In this document: positions 43,319-52,523 of the stretch, piece by piece
How the letters are laid out: each line of letters begins with the position of its first letter
Numbering within the stretch: the stretch's first letter is position 1
Origin: Alphaproteobacteria bacterium
GTDB taxonomy: Bacteria > Pseudomonadota > Alphaproteobacteria > JAVJVX01
DNA: 64,000 bases
Direction: 5' to 3'
NCBI GenBank assembly: GCA_040220875.1
Contig: JAVJVX010000009.1
Span: 455,522 to 519,521 of the forward strand
Translations under genes and position numbers: made by a program
The notes under the pieces: generated by a model
What the model saw: only the letters and a program-made list of their open reading frames with translations
Database searches by the model: none
Told to the model about the DNA's origin: nothing

Positions 43319-45745
43319 ATGTCCGATACCAGCGGTCTCAACCTGAACAATATCAATGTCGACGAGTCGGGACGGGTTTCGTTTTCGGGCCTGCGATCCG
43401 GCATCGACATCGAAGGCACCGTCGACGCCATCATCCAGGCGCGCCGCATCCCGGTCGACCGGCTGGAAACGCGGGTTGCTGACAACCAGGAGAAGCTGAC
43501 TGCGCTGGACGAGCTGGAAAGCGTCGTCAATGTCTTGCGCGACCGCCTCAGCGTGCTGAGAGGCGCCGTTTCTTTCAACAACGCGAATAATATCTTTGCC
43601 GCCAAGAATGCCTTTGCCTCGGCCAGCCGTATCGATTCGGGCTCGGCCAGCCCGGTCGCCGAAATCATGGGAATTTCGGTGGACAATTCCGCCGCGCTCG
43701 GGTCGAGCACCATCGAGGTGCTGCAAATCGCCAAGGCCCACAAGCTCGGCAGCGGCGATTTCTCGAGCAAAACGAGCGACCTGCAGACCGCGACCGGCGC
43801 CGCCGGCCCCGTCTCCGGAAACTTTCAGATCAACGGGGTGACGATCGACGTACTGGCGACGGATAGCCTGGCGGATCTGCGTGACCGTATCAACAATGCC
43901 AACTCCGGCGATAACGCTACGGGTGTCACGGCGAGTATCGTGTCAGCGAGCGAGACCCAGCACGTCCTGGTGCTGACCGCGGATGAGACGGGCACCGACA
44001 TTACGTTGAGCGACGACAACACGACCGGCGTTCTGTCTGATCTCGGGATCTCTTCCGACGGGGGCAGCACATTCCTGAACGAGCTCCAGCAGTCCCAACT
44101 GGCCCAGCTTCATGCCGACGGACTCCGTGATCCCTCACAGCATGAATCGATCCTCGTGGCCGACGATACAGCGGCGCTGAGCAGCTATACCTCTGTAACC
44201 GGCGCGGGCAACACATTCGAGATTCGCGACGCTTCCGGCGCCCTGATCAAGACCGTTACCTACGATGATACCGATACACTCCAGAATCTCGCCACGGCCA
44301 TTACGGGATCGGGCCTAACGGGGCAGGTGGTGTCAGACGGCGGACAGTTTCGACTGGAGATCATCAAGGACGACGGCGGACCCATCACGATTTCGGGCGA
44401 CACCAACAATCTGCTGACCGACCTGTCATTTTCCAAGAAGGATCTCGTGATCGAGCGGGCCAGCAACACAATTAACGATCTTTTCGCGGGCGTGACCCTG
44501 ACCCTGTTCAAGGCCGAGGTGGGGACGGCCGTCCAGCTCGATGTGGAACAGGACCTCAGCCAGCTCAAAACAGCCATCACCGATTTTGTCGACGCCTATA
44601 ACGAGCTGCGCACCCTGCTGAACTCGCATCAAATCGTGAACCCAGAGACCGGCGAGGCAATCGAGAATACTGGCGTCCTCTTCGGCAACCGGGCCATTTC
44701 CGAGATCGAATCCCGGATCGGCGCCATCATCGGCGGCGGGGCCACCGGCACGAACGCGGATTTCACCGTGCTGGCCCAGATCGGCGTCAATTTCGTCGAT
44801 AACAGCACGTTGTCAGACCCGCTTCTGGACGACACGCTCGAGGTGGATAATGCTGCCCTCGATCAGGCGCTGCTCAGCAACTCGGAAGAGGTCCGCAAGC
44901 TGTTCGCCTTCGACTTCACTTCGTCGGACCCGAGGGTCTCCCTGCTTTCGTTTACAGGCCAGACATCGTTCGACGTCAACGGTTTTACGTTGAATATCGA
45001 GGGGACGGGATCGGCCCGCGAGGATTCCGTCACGATCACGGATAAGGCCGTTACCCTCGATCAGGCGGACAGTTTCGGGGCAACCACGTCGGGACAATTC
45101 GAAATCAATGGCACCGCAATCGCCTACGATGTCACCACAGACACTCTCGAGGATCTGGCCGCCACCATTTCCGCGGCCGGGATCACCGGAATCAGCGCCT
45201 CCATCAACGAAAGCAGCGGCTCCCCGAAACTGGTGATTTCCTCAACCCAGGACGCCATCACGGTAAACAACGACACGGGCGATCTTCTCGCGGCGCTCGG
45301 ACTGACGACCCAGGACACGCTGATCACGGGCGCAAATATCAATGGCGACCCGAGCGGCGCCAGCGACGGCAGCGTCACGATCAACGGCATGTCGGTCACC
45401 GCCACGAATGCCACGGGTGCGGATGGATTGCGGCTTTTCTACAGCGGGGCCGGGGCAGCGAGCGGCGTTGATCTTGATTACACAATCGGGCTTGGATCCG
45501 ACCTTTTCTTCGACCTTGAGCAGTTGCTGGGATCGGACGGCGCCCTGCGGTCGGAGATCGACTCGATAGAAGGCCAGAACGAAGTCGCCAACGAGCGAAT
45601 CGCGAACATGCTAACGCGGCTCGAGATTCAGCGCGCCACCCTGACAGACCAGTACATCGCCATGGAGGCGGCACTCAGCCGGCTCGAAAACTTGCGGGAA
45701 TCCATCCGGCAGCTCACCGATTCATTAAATAATAACAACAACTGA
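43319..45745 (+). CDS. fliD: Filament cap protein FliD (HAP2), long form
   Basis: Caps the filament and folds incoming flagellin. 808 residues against about 470 in enteric bacteria. N-terminal SFSGLRSGIDIEGTVDAIIQ; C-terminal NEVANERIANMLTRLEIQRA and MEAALSRLENLRESIRQLTD, ending in a poly-Asn tail. The middle carries at least three flagellin-IN-type modules (SGNFQINGVTIDV near 163; GNTFEIRDASGAL near 300; SGQFEINGTAIAY near 595), which explains the length. Upstream of fliS1. Confidence 0.94.
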   Translation: MSDTSGLNLNNINVDESGRVSFSGLRSGIDIEGTVDAIIQARRIPVDRLETRVADNQEKLTALDELESVVNVLRDRLSVLRGAVSFNNANNIFAAKNAFASASRIDSGSASPVAEIMGISVDNSAALGSSTIEVLQIAKAHKLGSGDFSSKTSDLQTATGAAGPVSGNFQINGVTIDVLATDSLADLRDRINNANSGDNATGVTASIVSASETQHVLVLTADETGTDITLSDDNTTGVLSDLGISSDGGSTFLNELQQSQLAQLHADGLRDPSQHESILVADDTAALSSYTSVTGAGNTFEIRDASGALIKTVTYDDTDTLQNLATAITGSGLTGQVVSDGGQFRLEIIKDDGGPITISGDTNNLLTDLSFSKKDLVIERASNTINDLFAGVTLTLFKAEVGTAVQLDVEQDLSQLKTAITDFVDAYNELRTLLNSHQIVNPETGEAIENTGVLFGNRAISEIESRIGAIIGGGATGTNADFTVLAQIGVNFVDNSTLSDPLLDDTLEVDNAALDQALLSNSEEVRKLFAFDFTSSDPRVSLLSFTGQTSFDVNGFTLNIEGTGSAREDSVTITDKAVTLDQADSFGATTSGQFEINGTAIAYDVTTDTLEDLAATISAAGITGISASINESSGSPKLVISSTQDAITVNNDTGDLLAALGLTTQDTLITGANINGDPSGASDGSVTINGMSVTATNATGADGLRLFYSGAGAASGVDLDYTIGLGSDLFFDLEQLLGSDGALRSEIDSIEGQNEVANERIANMLTRLEIQRATLTDQYIAMEAALSRLENLRESIRQLTDSLNNNNN

Positions 45746-45811
45746 TCACACTCGGAGACAGCGGCCGGAGACCCGACTCGGGAATAAACCAACGGAATTG
45801 CAGACGGCGTA

Positions 45812-46291
45812 ATGAACCAGAACGGCTCCCGGAACTATCAGACCCAGCAGATCATGACCGCCTCGCCCGCACGGCTCGTGGCGATGCTGTACGGCAAGGC
45901 GATCGTGTGCCTGAGAGATGCCATCGCGGCGATCAAGGCGGGTGACATCGAGAAACGCTGGAAATCCAACTCCGCGGCCCAGGAGATCATCGCCCATCTG
46001 CTTTCGACACTCGATGTCGAGAAAGGCGGCGAGGTCGGCCAGAATCTCGAACAGCTCTATTGCTTCATGCTGCGCCAGCTTCCCCAGGTGGACTTCAAGA
46101 ATGACCCGAAGGTGGCCGAGGACATTATCGGCCTCCTCGAGCCGCTCGCGCGCTCCTGGGAAGAGCTGGCGGAAAAAGGCGGGCCGAACAGCCCGCCGCC
46201 CGGCCCCTATCGCACCGGCGACACCCGGTCCGACGGCAATGGCAACCAGGGCGAGCCGCCCCTGCCGGGCCCGCTGTCGATCTCGGCCTGA
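45812..46291 (+). CDS. fliS: Flagellin chaperone FliS, copy 1
   Basis: Cytosolic chaperone that binds the C-terminus of flagellin. 159 residues with the FliS core QTQQIMTASPARLVAMLYGK and KRWKSNSAAQEIIAHLLSTL, DVEKGGEVGQNLEQLYCFML. A Pro/Gly-rich tail of about 35 residues follows. Lies 66 bp after fliD and ends at an intrinsic terminator. A second FliS lies behind flagellin B. Confidence 0.93.
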   Translation: MNQNGSRNYQTQQIMTASPARLVAMLYGKAIVCLRDAIAAIKAGDIEKRWKSNSAAQEIIAHLLSTLDVEKGGEVGQNLEQLYCFMLRQLPQVDFKNDPKVAEDIIGLLEPLARSWEELAEKGGPNSPPPGPYRTGDTRSDGNGNQGEPPLPGPLSISA

Positions 46292-46330
46292 CCTCCCGGC
46301 CGGCGGCTCCGCCGCCCGCGTTCAAACCCG

Positions 46331-46356
46331 AAACGCCGCGTCTGCGGCGTTTTTTT
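46331..46356 (+). terminator. Intrinsic terminator after fliD-fliS1
   Basis: AAACGCCGC / GCGGCGTTT, a 9 bp stem with a four-base loop GTCT and a continuous T tract. Separates fliS1 from the flagellin B promoter region. Confidence 0.9.
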
Positions 46357-46419
46357 GTGTCCGCCCGCGGCCGGCGGCCGCAGTGAGCGGACAGAACGGG
46401 TCAAGTTTTCCCTCCGCCC

Positions 46420-46432
46420 GGCAGAACCTGCC
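46420..46432. promoter_or_regulatory. GGCA-N5-TGCC palindrome 1 (probable FlbD enhancer) of flagellin B
   Basis: GGCAGAACCTGCC, nearly identical to the flgI copy GGCAGAACTTGCC. First of a tandem pair 19 bp apart centre to centre, about two helical turns, 115 bp upstream of the sigma-54 promoter. Confidence 0.65.
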
Positions 46433-46438
46433 CGCCGC

Positions 46439-46451
46439 GGCAAATTCTGCC
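46439..46451. promoter_or_regulatory. GGCA-N5-TGCC palindrome 2 (probable FlbD enhancer) of flagellin B
   Basis: GGCAAATTCTGCC, second member of the tandem pair, about 96 bp upstream of the -24 element. Confidence 0.65.
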
Positions 46452-46540
46452 TAAGCCGGTTCGCCGGGGCCGTGCCGGGCGGCCGGCGCAGATATCATTT
46501 TCTTTATGAAAAACAAGGATCTACCGGTTTTTTCGCGGTC

Positions 46541-46556
46541 TGGCCCGGGGCTTGCG
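46541..46556 (+). promoter_or_regulatory. Sigma-54 promoter of flagellin B
   Basis: TGGCCCGGGGCTTGCG: consensus -24 (TGGCCCG) and -12 (TTGC) with 10 bp between GG and GC. Predicted start near 46567, giving a leader of about 143 nt. The leader contains several GGA motifs, including a CGATC-AAG-GATCG hairpin at 46640-46652 and the Shine-Dalgarno AGAGGAG at 46695-46701. Confidence 0.8.
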
Positions 46557-46709
46557 TTTATCCGTCCGCGTGAAACGGCCTTCGTCCCGACCGGCTCGGG
46601 GGAAAGCCATGACAAGGGAAAACGATTTTGTGGGACGACCGATCAAGGATCGCCGCCGCAGGTAGGGCCCGGTGTCAGTACCGGGACATCAAGTAGAGGA
46701 GATCAGGCA

Positions 46710-48179
46710 ATGCCTTTAAACGTCATTTCGAATTTCGCGGCCAATGTCGCCCACCGGAATCTCGTGACCAACAACGAACAGGCGACCCAGTCACTGGCCA
46801 AGCTATCGTCGGGCGCCCGTGTGGTGTCGGCGCGGGACGATGCGGCCTCACTGGCGATCGGCTCACGGCTTGCCGCCGAGGTTCGCTCCATGTCACAGGC
46901 CAACGTGAACGCGGGCCAGGCCATTTCCATGCTCCAGATCGCGGATGGCGCCATGGCGCGAGTCAGCGACATCCTGGTCCGCATGAAGGTGCTGGCGGTG
47001 CAGGCCAGTTCCGGCCAGCTTTCGGACACCGAGCGTTCGATGCTGGATACCGAATACCAGCAGCTCCTGCAGGAGGCCGAACGGATCGCCCAGGATACCG
47101 AGTTCAACGGCAACCAGCTCGTGAACGGGTCATCCTCCACGACCACGGTCCTCAACGCCTTGTCGAATGCCGACAACGTGCTTCAGGCAGCCGATGGCTT
47201 CGCCAGCATCGTGTTCGACCCCAGCGTGGGTGACGCCGCGACCCAGGTGGCATACGACGCCACGAGTAATGTCCTGACCGTCACCAATATGACGACCGGT
47301 GCCAGCCAGGGCATCAATATCGGCGCGACCCCCGTCCCCATCAACACGACCCAGGAAGTCCGGTTCGCCGAGGTCGGGGTCACCATTTCGCTCAACTCTG
47401 CCTTCGACAAAACGGCCGACATCAACCCCACGGGATCGGTCACCGAGGCAAATGACGGCGGCGCGGGCTCCATCGAGACCACCACGATCCAGCTTCTCAA
47501 TGCGGATGTCGCCGCGGCGGTGCAGAATCTGGCCTCGAGTGCCATGAGCATCGACGCGACGACGGCGAATGCCGCCGGCGTCTCCCTCGGAGCCTTTACC
47601 GCCAACGGCGTGGATATGAGCACCGTCGGCACCAAGAACCTGACGCTAAGCGACGGGACGAACAACATCGAGGTCGGCTTCGTCGTCACCGACGGATATA
47701 CCGACGGGGCCGATCTGACCGTGGATGTGGATGACCTCGGCGCCGTGATGTTCGGCAATTCCGGCTCATCGTCTCAGATCAGCTTCACCTTCAAGCTTGG
47801 CACGGGCATCGTGTCCGGGGTCGACAGCCTCACGATTGCCATCGATTCCATCAACAACTCGTCTCTCGGCCTGACGAGCTCGAGCATCAGCAACGTCTCC
47901 AATGCCGAGAGCGCCCAGGGCATCGTGACTTCCGCGATCGATACCCTGAACAACTCGCGTGCGGGAATCGGCGCGGCCCAGAACAGGCTCGACTTTGCCT
48001 CGGCAAACCTGGCGACGGCGATTGAAAACGCCGAGTCGGCCAGGTCAGCCCTGCTCGATCTCGATGTGGCTCAGGAAATCACGACCCTCACGAGTAAGCA
48101 GATCCTGGTCCAGGCGGGCGTGTCCATGCTTTCGCAGGCCAATCAGTTGCCACAGAACTTGCTCCAGTTGTTCCAGTAA
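46710..48179 (+). CDS. Flagellin (paralogue B)
   Basis: Filament subunit, 489 residues. The ATG at 46710 (MPLNVISNFAANVAHRNLVT) is chosen: AGAGGAG precedes it, and the open frame further upstream (to 46506) runs through the sigma-54 promoter and leader. Ends and central domain parallel flagellin A (for example GSVTEANDGGAGSIETTTIQ). Followed by a long hairpin and its own fliS copy. Transcription differs from flagellin A: sigma-54 with tandem enhancers. Confidence 0.96.
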   Translation: MPLNVISNFAANVAHRNLVTNNEQATQSLAKLSSGARVVSARDDAASLAIGSRLAAEVRSMSQANVNAGQAISMLQIADGAMARVSDILVRMKVLAVQASSGQLSDTERSMLDTEYQQLLQEAERIAQDTEFNGNQLVNGSSSTTTVLNALSNADNVLQAADGFASIVFDPSVGDAATQVAYDATSNVLTVTNMTTGASQGINIGATPVPINTTQEVRFAEVGVTISLNSAFDKTADINPTGSVTEANDGGAGSIETTTIQLLNADVAAAVQNLASSAMSIDATTANAAGVSLGAFTANGVDMSTVGTKNLTLSDGTNNIEVGFVVTDGYTDGADLTVDVDDLGAVMFGNSGSSSQISFTFKLGTGIVSGVDSLTIAIDSINNSSLGLTSSSISNVSNAESAQGIVTSAIDTLNNSRAGIGAAQNRLDFASANLATAIENAESARSALLDLDVAQEITTLTSKQILVQAGVSMLSQANQLPQNLLQLFQ

Positions 48180-48198
48180 TCGGAGCTGGTTTCCGGGA

Positions 48199-48228
48199 CG
48201 GATGGGCTGTCTGACACAGCACCATCCG
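48199..48228 (+). promoter_or_regulatory. Long RNA hairpin between flagellin B and fliS2
   Basis: CGGATGG-GCTGT, loop CTGAC, ACAGC, one bulged A, CCATCCG: 12 bp of stem. No T tract follows, so it is probably an mRNA-stabilising or attenuating element rather than a full terminator. It would let flagellin B mRNA accumulate over fliS2. Confidence 0.6.
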
Positions 48229-48256
48229 GCCGGAAGCAGGAAGAAAGGAGAAGACA

Positions 48257-48697
48257 ATGACAGTCACAAACCACGGCTCGGAGATCGATACGATCACCAA
48301 TACGCCGCCAAGTCGCCTCGTCGTCATGCTGTACGATGGCGTGATCACTGCGCTGGACTCCGCAATCGAGGCCATCGAGGATGGCGATATCGAGAAGCGG
48401 TGCAAATGCGTCAATGTTGCGATCGAGGTCATTTCCTACCTGTACATGTCGCTCGACATGGAGAAAGGCGGGATCATTTCCGAGAACCTCGCGAAACTCT
48501 ATCGCTTCAGCATGACGCAGCTGCCCCTGGTCAACCGGGACAATGACCCGGCCATGGCCCGTGCCGTGATCGAGATCCTGCGACCCATCCACGAATCCTG
48601 GATCGAAATCGATTCGGCCATGTCGGCGCCCTTCATTCTGCCGTTGGCGAATGAGAATCACCGCGCCATGCCGTCCCGCGCGCGGGCCACGGCCTAG
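48257..48697 (+). CDS. Flagellin chaperone FliS, copy 2
   Basis: 146 residues, FliS family: DTITNTPPSRLVVMLYDGVI, KRCKCVNVAIEVISYLYMSL and DMEKGGIISENLAKLYRFSM. Divergent from FliS1 but colinear, without the Pro-rich tail. Its position after flagellin B suggests dedicated pairing of each chaperone with its neighbouring flagellin, although both could serve either. Confidence 0.9.
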   Translation: MTVTNHGSEIDTITNTPPSRLVVMLYDGVITALDSAIEAIEDGDIEKRCKCVNVAIEVISYLYMSLDMEKGGIISENLAKLYRFSMTQLPLVNRDNDPAMARAVIEILRPIHESWIEIDSAMSAPFILPLANENHRAMPSRARATA

Positions 48698-48735
48698 CCG
48701 GCAGTTTCCAACCACTCTGATACGGACAACTTGTG

Positions 48736-50349
48736 ATGGATCTCTCTCTCGCTCACGGCCTGCTGGATCGGCCGGTGGATCTCGGGAAGGCCCGGCCTTC
48801 CCCGACCCACCGCGACGAGCCGCGCCTGGCCGAGGCCGCCCGGCAGAGGGCCGAGGAGCGGAACGATTTTCACGCCCGTATCGCCGATCCGTCCGAAACG
48901 GCCCGGTTCGAGCGCGAACGTGCCTCCGAGGTGGGAGCGAGAGAGCGGCGAGAAGAGCCGATCGATAAACCCCGCCCGGAAACTGCCCAGACGGAAACAG
49001 CCTTGAGAGAGCCTGCGGCCGCCCCCCGCGAGCGGACGGCCGACGGCAATGCTCGACCCGGCAATCAGGACAGCACCCGGCCGGCCGACCGGGGCACGCC
49101 AAAGCCGGATGGGGCAGATACCGTCGACACGTCACCCAATGTGCGGTCTGGCGACAGCCCGCATATCCCCGGCCAGGCAACCAACAATGCTGCCGCCGGC
49201 GAGGCTGATGCAGGGCTCGCCCGCGCCGCCGCCCAACTGGCCGCCAACCCCGCCCTCGGAGCCGTAAACGCGGTCCCGGCGGGCGCCATTCTGACCGGAA
49301 GCGCGAGCCTCGCCACGCCACCCGGCCTGACTGTCGCCAGCCAGGCCGGCACCGGCACCGCGGGCCAGGCGGCCGCGACGGCCGTCGGCGCGAGGCCGGG
49401 CCAGCCACAGGGTCTGGCCCAAGCCCCCGGCCATACCCCGACGCCCCTGGCCGATACCAGCCGTCTCGCCGACGGTCGCGAAGCCGGCCGGCTCGCCGTC
49501 ACGGCAGCTTCCGGTGACCGGCCAACACGGACACTCCACGCAGCGGGCGAGGTGCGTGTCGGCGCCACGAGTTCGGGCAATCCGGGAAATCCCGCCGCCG
49601 GCCTCTCAGGCAACGTGGTATCGGATGCCACCGCCTTTGCCATCAAACAGATCAGCGCCGCCGCCGGCCCAACCGATCCCGCCCTCCAGGCTAGTTCGGC
49701 CGGACGAGCGGGCAACAATCCGGCCGCCTTCGCGCCCGGTCTCCTGTTAAGTTCCGCCGCGCCGGTTGCCGGCCAGTTCACGTCACTCGCCCCAAGCGCC
49801 AGCGACCTGGGGCTGACGTCCCCCGGCGCGACACCGGGCGGGCTTGGCACGATGACGGCAGATGTGAGGCCGGGCGGCCTGCCCAGCGCCGCCGACGCCG
49901 CGGCGTTTGCCCGCCACCTGCCGCAGGCCGGGCTCACGGACCAGGTTTCGATGCAGCTTGCCAAGGGGACACAGGAAGGGCTCGACCGGATCACCATCCA
50001 GCTCAAGCCGGCCCATCTCGGCAAGGTGGATGTGAAGCTCGACATCGGCCATGACGGCCGTCTCCAAGCCGTGATCGTGGCCGACCGTGCCGATACGCTC
50101 GACCTGCTGCAGCGCGATGCGAGGCTTCTCGAGCGCGCCCTTCAGGACGCCGGCTTCGAGGCCGATAGCGGCGGCCTGGATTTCCAGCTTCGGGGAGGAA
50201 ACTCGGATAGCGCCGGTGGCGAGCGGGCCGATGGCGACGCTTCCCGCCCCCTTGCGGGCATAGTGAACGAAGCGTCGGGCGACGCGCCCGCCCTTTCAGG
50301 CGAGATCACCCAGATCCTGCGGACGGATCGGGTGGATCTCACGATCTAA
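48736..50349 (+). CDS. fliK: Hook-length control protein FliK
   Basis: Secreted molecular ruler that measures hook length and triggers the FlhB switch. ATG at 48736 preferred over the adjacent GTG; 537 residues. The first about 400 residues are Ala/Gly/Pro-rich and low-complexity, as usual for the ruler. The C-terminal Flg_hook domain has LDRITIQLKPAHLGKVDVKL and LDLLQRDARLLERALQDAGF. Followed by flgD (25 bp). A second FliK-like N-terminus starts at 63517. Confidence 0.9.
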   Translation: MDLSLAHGLLDRPVDLGKARPSPTHRDEPRLAEAARQRAEERNDFHARIADPSETARFERERASEVGARERREEPIDKPRPETAQTETALREPAAAPRERTADGNARPGNQDSTRPADRGTPKPDGADTVDTSPNVRSGDSPHIPGQATNNAAAGEADAGLARAAAQLAANPALGAVNAVPAGAILTGSASLATPPGLTVASQAGTGTAGQAAATAVGARPGQPQGLAQAPGHTPTPLADTSRLADGREAGRLAVTAASGDRPTRTLHAAGEVRVGATSSGNPGNPAAGLSGNVVSDATAFAIKQISAAAGPTDPALQASSAGRAGNNPAAFAPGLLLSSAAPVAGQFTSLAPSASDLGLTSPGATPGGLGTMTADVRPGGLPSAADAAAFARHLPQAGLTDQVSMQLAKGTQEGLDRITIQLKPAHLGKVDVKLDIGHDGRLQAVIVADRADTLDLLQRDARLLERALQDAGFEADSGGLDFQLRGGNSDSAGGERADGDASRPLAGIVNEASGDAPALSGEITQILRTDRVDLTI

Positions 50350-50374
50350 ACCGCGATTAGGACAGGACCCGATT

Positions 50375-51049
50375 ATGGAAATCACGCCAAATCCCGCGCC
50401 CGGCGCGAGCACCAGCACACAGGTCGAATCGGATCGCGACCGGCTGTCCGACACCTTCGACAGCTTTCTCACCATTCTGACGACGCAGTTACAGAACCAG
50501 GATCCGCTGGAGCCGCTCAGTTCGAATGAATTTACCCAACAGCTCGTCATGTTCTCCCAGGTGGAACAGACCCTCAATACGAATGAACGTCTCGACGACA
50601 TGCTGTCGCTTCTGGGCAACAATGGGCTCACCAACTCGATCTCGTATCTCGGGAAGAGTGTTGAGATCGGCGGCGCGAAGGCGGCACTTGAGAACGGCGC
50701 GGCAAAATGGACTTACACGCTTGGCGCCTCGGCCCAGAATGTCACGGTCAATATCCTGGATGAGGACGGCAACGTCGTTCGCACAATCGATGGCGAAAAC
50801 CAGGCCGGTACCCACGAATTCGTCTGGAACGGCGAAGACCATACCGAAACCCTTCAGCCCGATGGCATTTACGCTCTCCAGATCGTGGCCACCGACCCCG
50901 ATGGCAATGCACTTAACCCGCAGATCACAGGATTTGGTCGCGTCGAATCTCTGAAGAATGACGGCGCTGACATTCTGCTCACAGTACTCGGCAAAGAGCT
51001 GCCCGCTTCGAATGTTCTTTCTGTCATAGACAGCAGCAATCCGTCCTAA
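50375..51049 (+). CDS. flgD: Hook scaffolding protein FlgD
   Basis: Hook cap required for FlgE polymerisation; 224 residues. N-terminal signature FLTILTTQLQNQDPLEPLSS and NEFTQQLVMFSQVEQTLNTN, then the FlgD Ig-like region with AGTHEFVWNGED. Lies between fliK and flgE. Confidence 0.95.
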   Translation: MEITPNPAPGASTSTQVESDRDRLSDTFDSFLTILTTQLQNQDPLEPLSSNEFTQQLVMFSQVEQTLNTNERLDDMLSLLGNNGLTNSISYLGKSVEIGGAKAALENGAAKWTYTLGASAQNVTVNILDEDGNVVRTIDGENQAGTHEFVWNGEDHTETLQPDGIYALQIVATDPDGNALNPQITGFGRVESLKNDGADILLTVLGKELPASNVLSVIDSSNPS

Positions 51050-51108
51050 CCAGTACCCGGCACCGGTCACGGCATGATCGGGTACCGGATTTAATAAGGA
51101 GAATAGAA

Positions 51109-52386
51109 ATGAGTTTGTTTGGCGCAATGTTCTCGGGCGTTTCCGGCCTTAACGCACAGAGCCAGTCTCTGGGCATGATCTCGGACAACATCTCCAACGT
51201 GAACACGGTAGGCTTCAAGGCGACCGAAGCGCGGTTTTCAACGCTGGTGACCCAGGCCGCGACGGATACGAGTTACTCGCCGGGCGGTGTCGAGGCGGCG
51301 CCATTCTCGCTGATCGACAAGCAGGGCCTTCTTGAATCGAGCGATTCAGCAACCGACATCGCCGTTGCAGGCAAGGGCTTCTTCGTCGTGAATACGCGCG
51401 ACAACAGCGCGGGCCAGTTCCTCTTCACACGGGCGGGCTCGTTCACCGTGGATCAGAACGGCTTTCTGAAGAACACCGGCGGTTACTTCCTTCAGGGCTG
51501 GCCGACTGACACGGCCGGCGTACCCATCGCCGCGAATACCTCGATCGAATCGACGCTATCGACGGTAAACGTCAGCGGGATCTCGGGCGTGGCGGTCGCC
51601 ACCTCCAACGTCTCCCTGGGCGCCAACCTGCCGGCCTCCGCCCCGACCGGGACCACGGAGAACAATAACATCCTGATTTTCGATTCGCTCGGCGTCGCCC
51701 ATAACATCCAGATCACCTGGACGAAGACGGGCGTGAACGCCTGGGATTATGCCGTTGCGGATCCTACCCTGGCGAACGACGCCTCGGTCCAGACCGCCAC
51801 GCTGACGGCGGGTGCTGCCGGCTCCGTCACCTTCAATGGTGACGGCACGCCGAATACCATCACCAACCCCGCCCTCGCCATCGACTTCACCAACCCGCCG
51901 GCGACCGCCACGGGTGCGGCCGCAGGCGCGATCACCCTCGACCTGGGGACCGCCGGCTCGGCCGATGGGGTGACCCAATTCTCGGGCAATTTCACGACCT
52001 CGTTCATTCAGCAGAACGGCGTTCAATTCGGCATCTTCACGGGGGTGACAATTGGCGAGGACGGCCTCGTGACGGCAACATTTGATAACGGCGAGACACG
52101 GCCCATCTACAAGGTCCCGCTCGCCACCTTCGCCAATCCCTCCAGGCTGGAAGCCAAGAGCGGCAACGCTTACGCCCAGACCGACCGGTCCGGCCAGACA
52201 CTCCTCAACTTCGCGGACGAACTGGATTCCAGTCGGATCGCCTCGGGTGCGCTGGAAAGCTCCAACGTGGATCTGGGCGAAGAGTTCACCAAGATGGTGA
52301 TCACGCAGCAGGCCTATTCCGCTGCGTCCCGGATCATCACCACCGCGGACGAAATGCTGGACGAACTCGTCCGCATCATTCGCTGA
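51109..52386 (+). CDS. flgE: Flagellar hook protein FlgE
   Basis: Hook subunit, 425 residues. N-terminal FSGVSGLNAQSQSLGMISDN and ISNVNTVGFKATEARFSTLV; TDIAVAGKGFFVVNT in the middle; C-terminal SSNVDLGEEFTKMVITQQAY and IITTADEMLDELVRIIR. Preceded by a strong Shine-Dalgarno (AAGGAG). Last gene before sciP. Confidence 0.96.
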   Translation: MSLFGAMFSGVSGLNAQSQSLGMISDNISNVNTVGFKATEARFSTLVTQAATDTSYSPGGVEAAPFSLIDKQGLLESSDSATDIAVAGKGFFVVNTRDNSAGQFLFTRAGSFTVDQNGFLKNTGGYFLQGWPTDTAGVPIAANTSIESTLSTVNVSGISGVAVATSNVSLGANLPASAPTGTTENNNILIFDSLGVAHNIQITWTKTGVNAWDYAVADPTLANDASVQTATLTAGAAGSVTFNGDGTPNTITNPALAIDFTNPPATATGAAAGAITLDLGTAGSADGVTQFSGNFTTSFIQQNGVQFGIFTGVTIGEDGLVTATFDNGETRPIYKVPLATFANPSRLEAKSGNAYAQTDRSGQTLLNFADELDSSRIASGALESSNVDLGEEFTKMVITQQAYSAASRIITTADEMLDELVRIIR

Positions 52387-52390
52387 TGGC

Positions 52391-52443
52391 TTCGGGGCCG
52401 GTTTCGGCGATGTCTTGACGAAGCCTTAAAGGCCGGCCCCGAA
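52391..52443 (+). terminator. Inverted repeat after flgE
   Basis: TTCGGGGCCGG (52391-52401) and CCGGCCCCGAA (52433-52443) are perfect 11 bp inverted repeats separated by 31 bp. Only CCTTTAAC follows, so a rho-independent terminator is uncertain. Confidence 0.4.
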
Positions 52444-52508
52444 CCTTTAACAAATCATTGGAAATCGCCATTTTTTGCATGATTTTTCGGTCGCCCGCGG
52501 ACACGCGT

Positions 52509-52523
52509 TTAGCGAATTTTTAA
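52509..52523. promoter_or_regulatory. CtrA-like box (one mismatch) upstream of sciP
   Basis: TTAGCGAATTTTTAA (TTAG-N7-TTAA) 121 bp upstream of sciP. In Caulobacter sciP is a CtrA-activated gene, so a CtrA site is expected here. A TTAA-N7-TTGG element also occurs about 60 bp further upstream. Confidence 0.4.

Noticed and set aside
46506..46709. In-frame N-terminal extension of flagellin B
   Set aside because: Contains the sigma-54 promoter and leader; flagellin homology and the Shine-Dalgarno start at 46710.
48143..49408. 421-codon minus-strand open frame
   Set aside because: Antisense to flagellin B, fliS2 and fliK; Arg/Pro-rich shadow.
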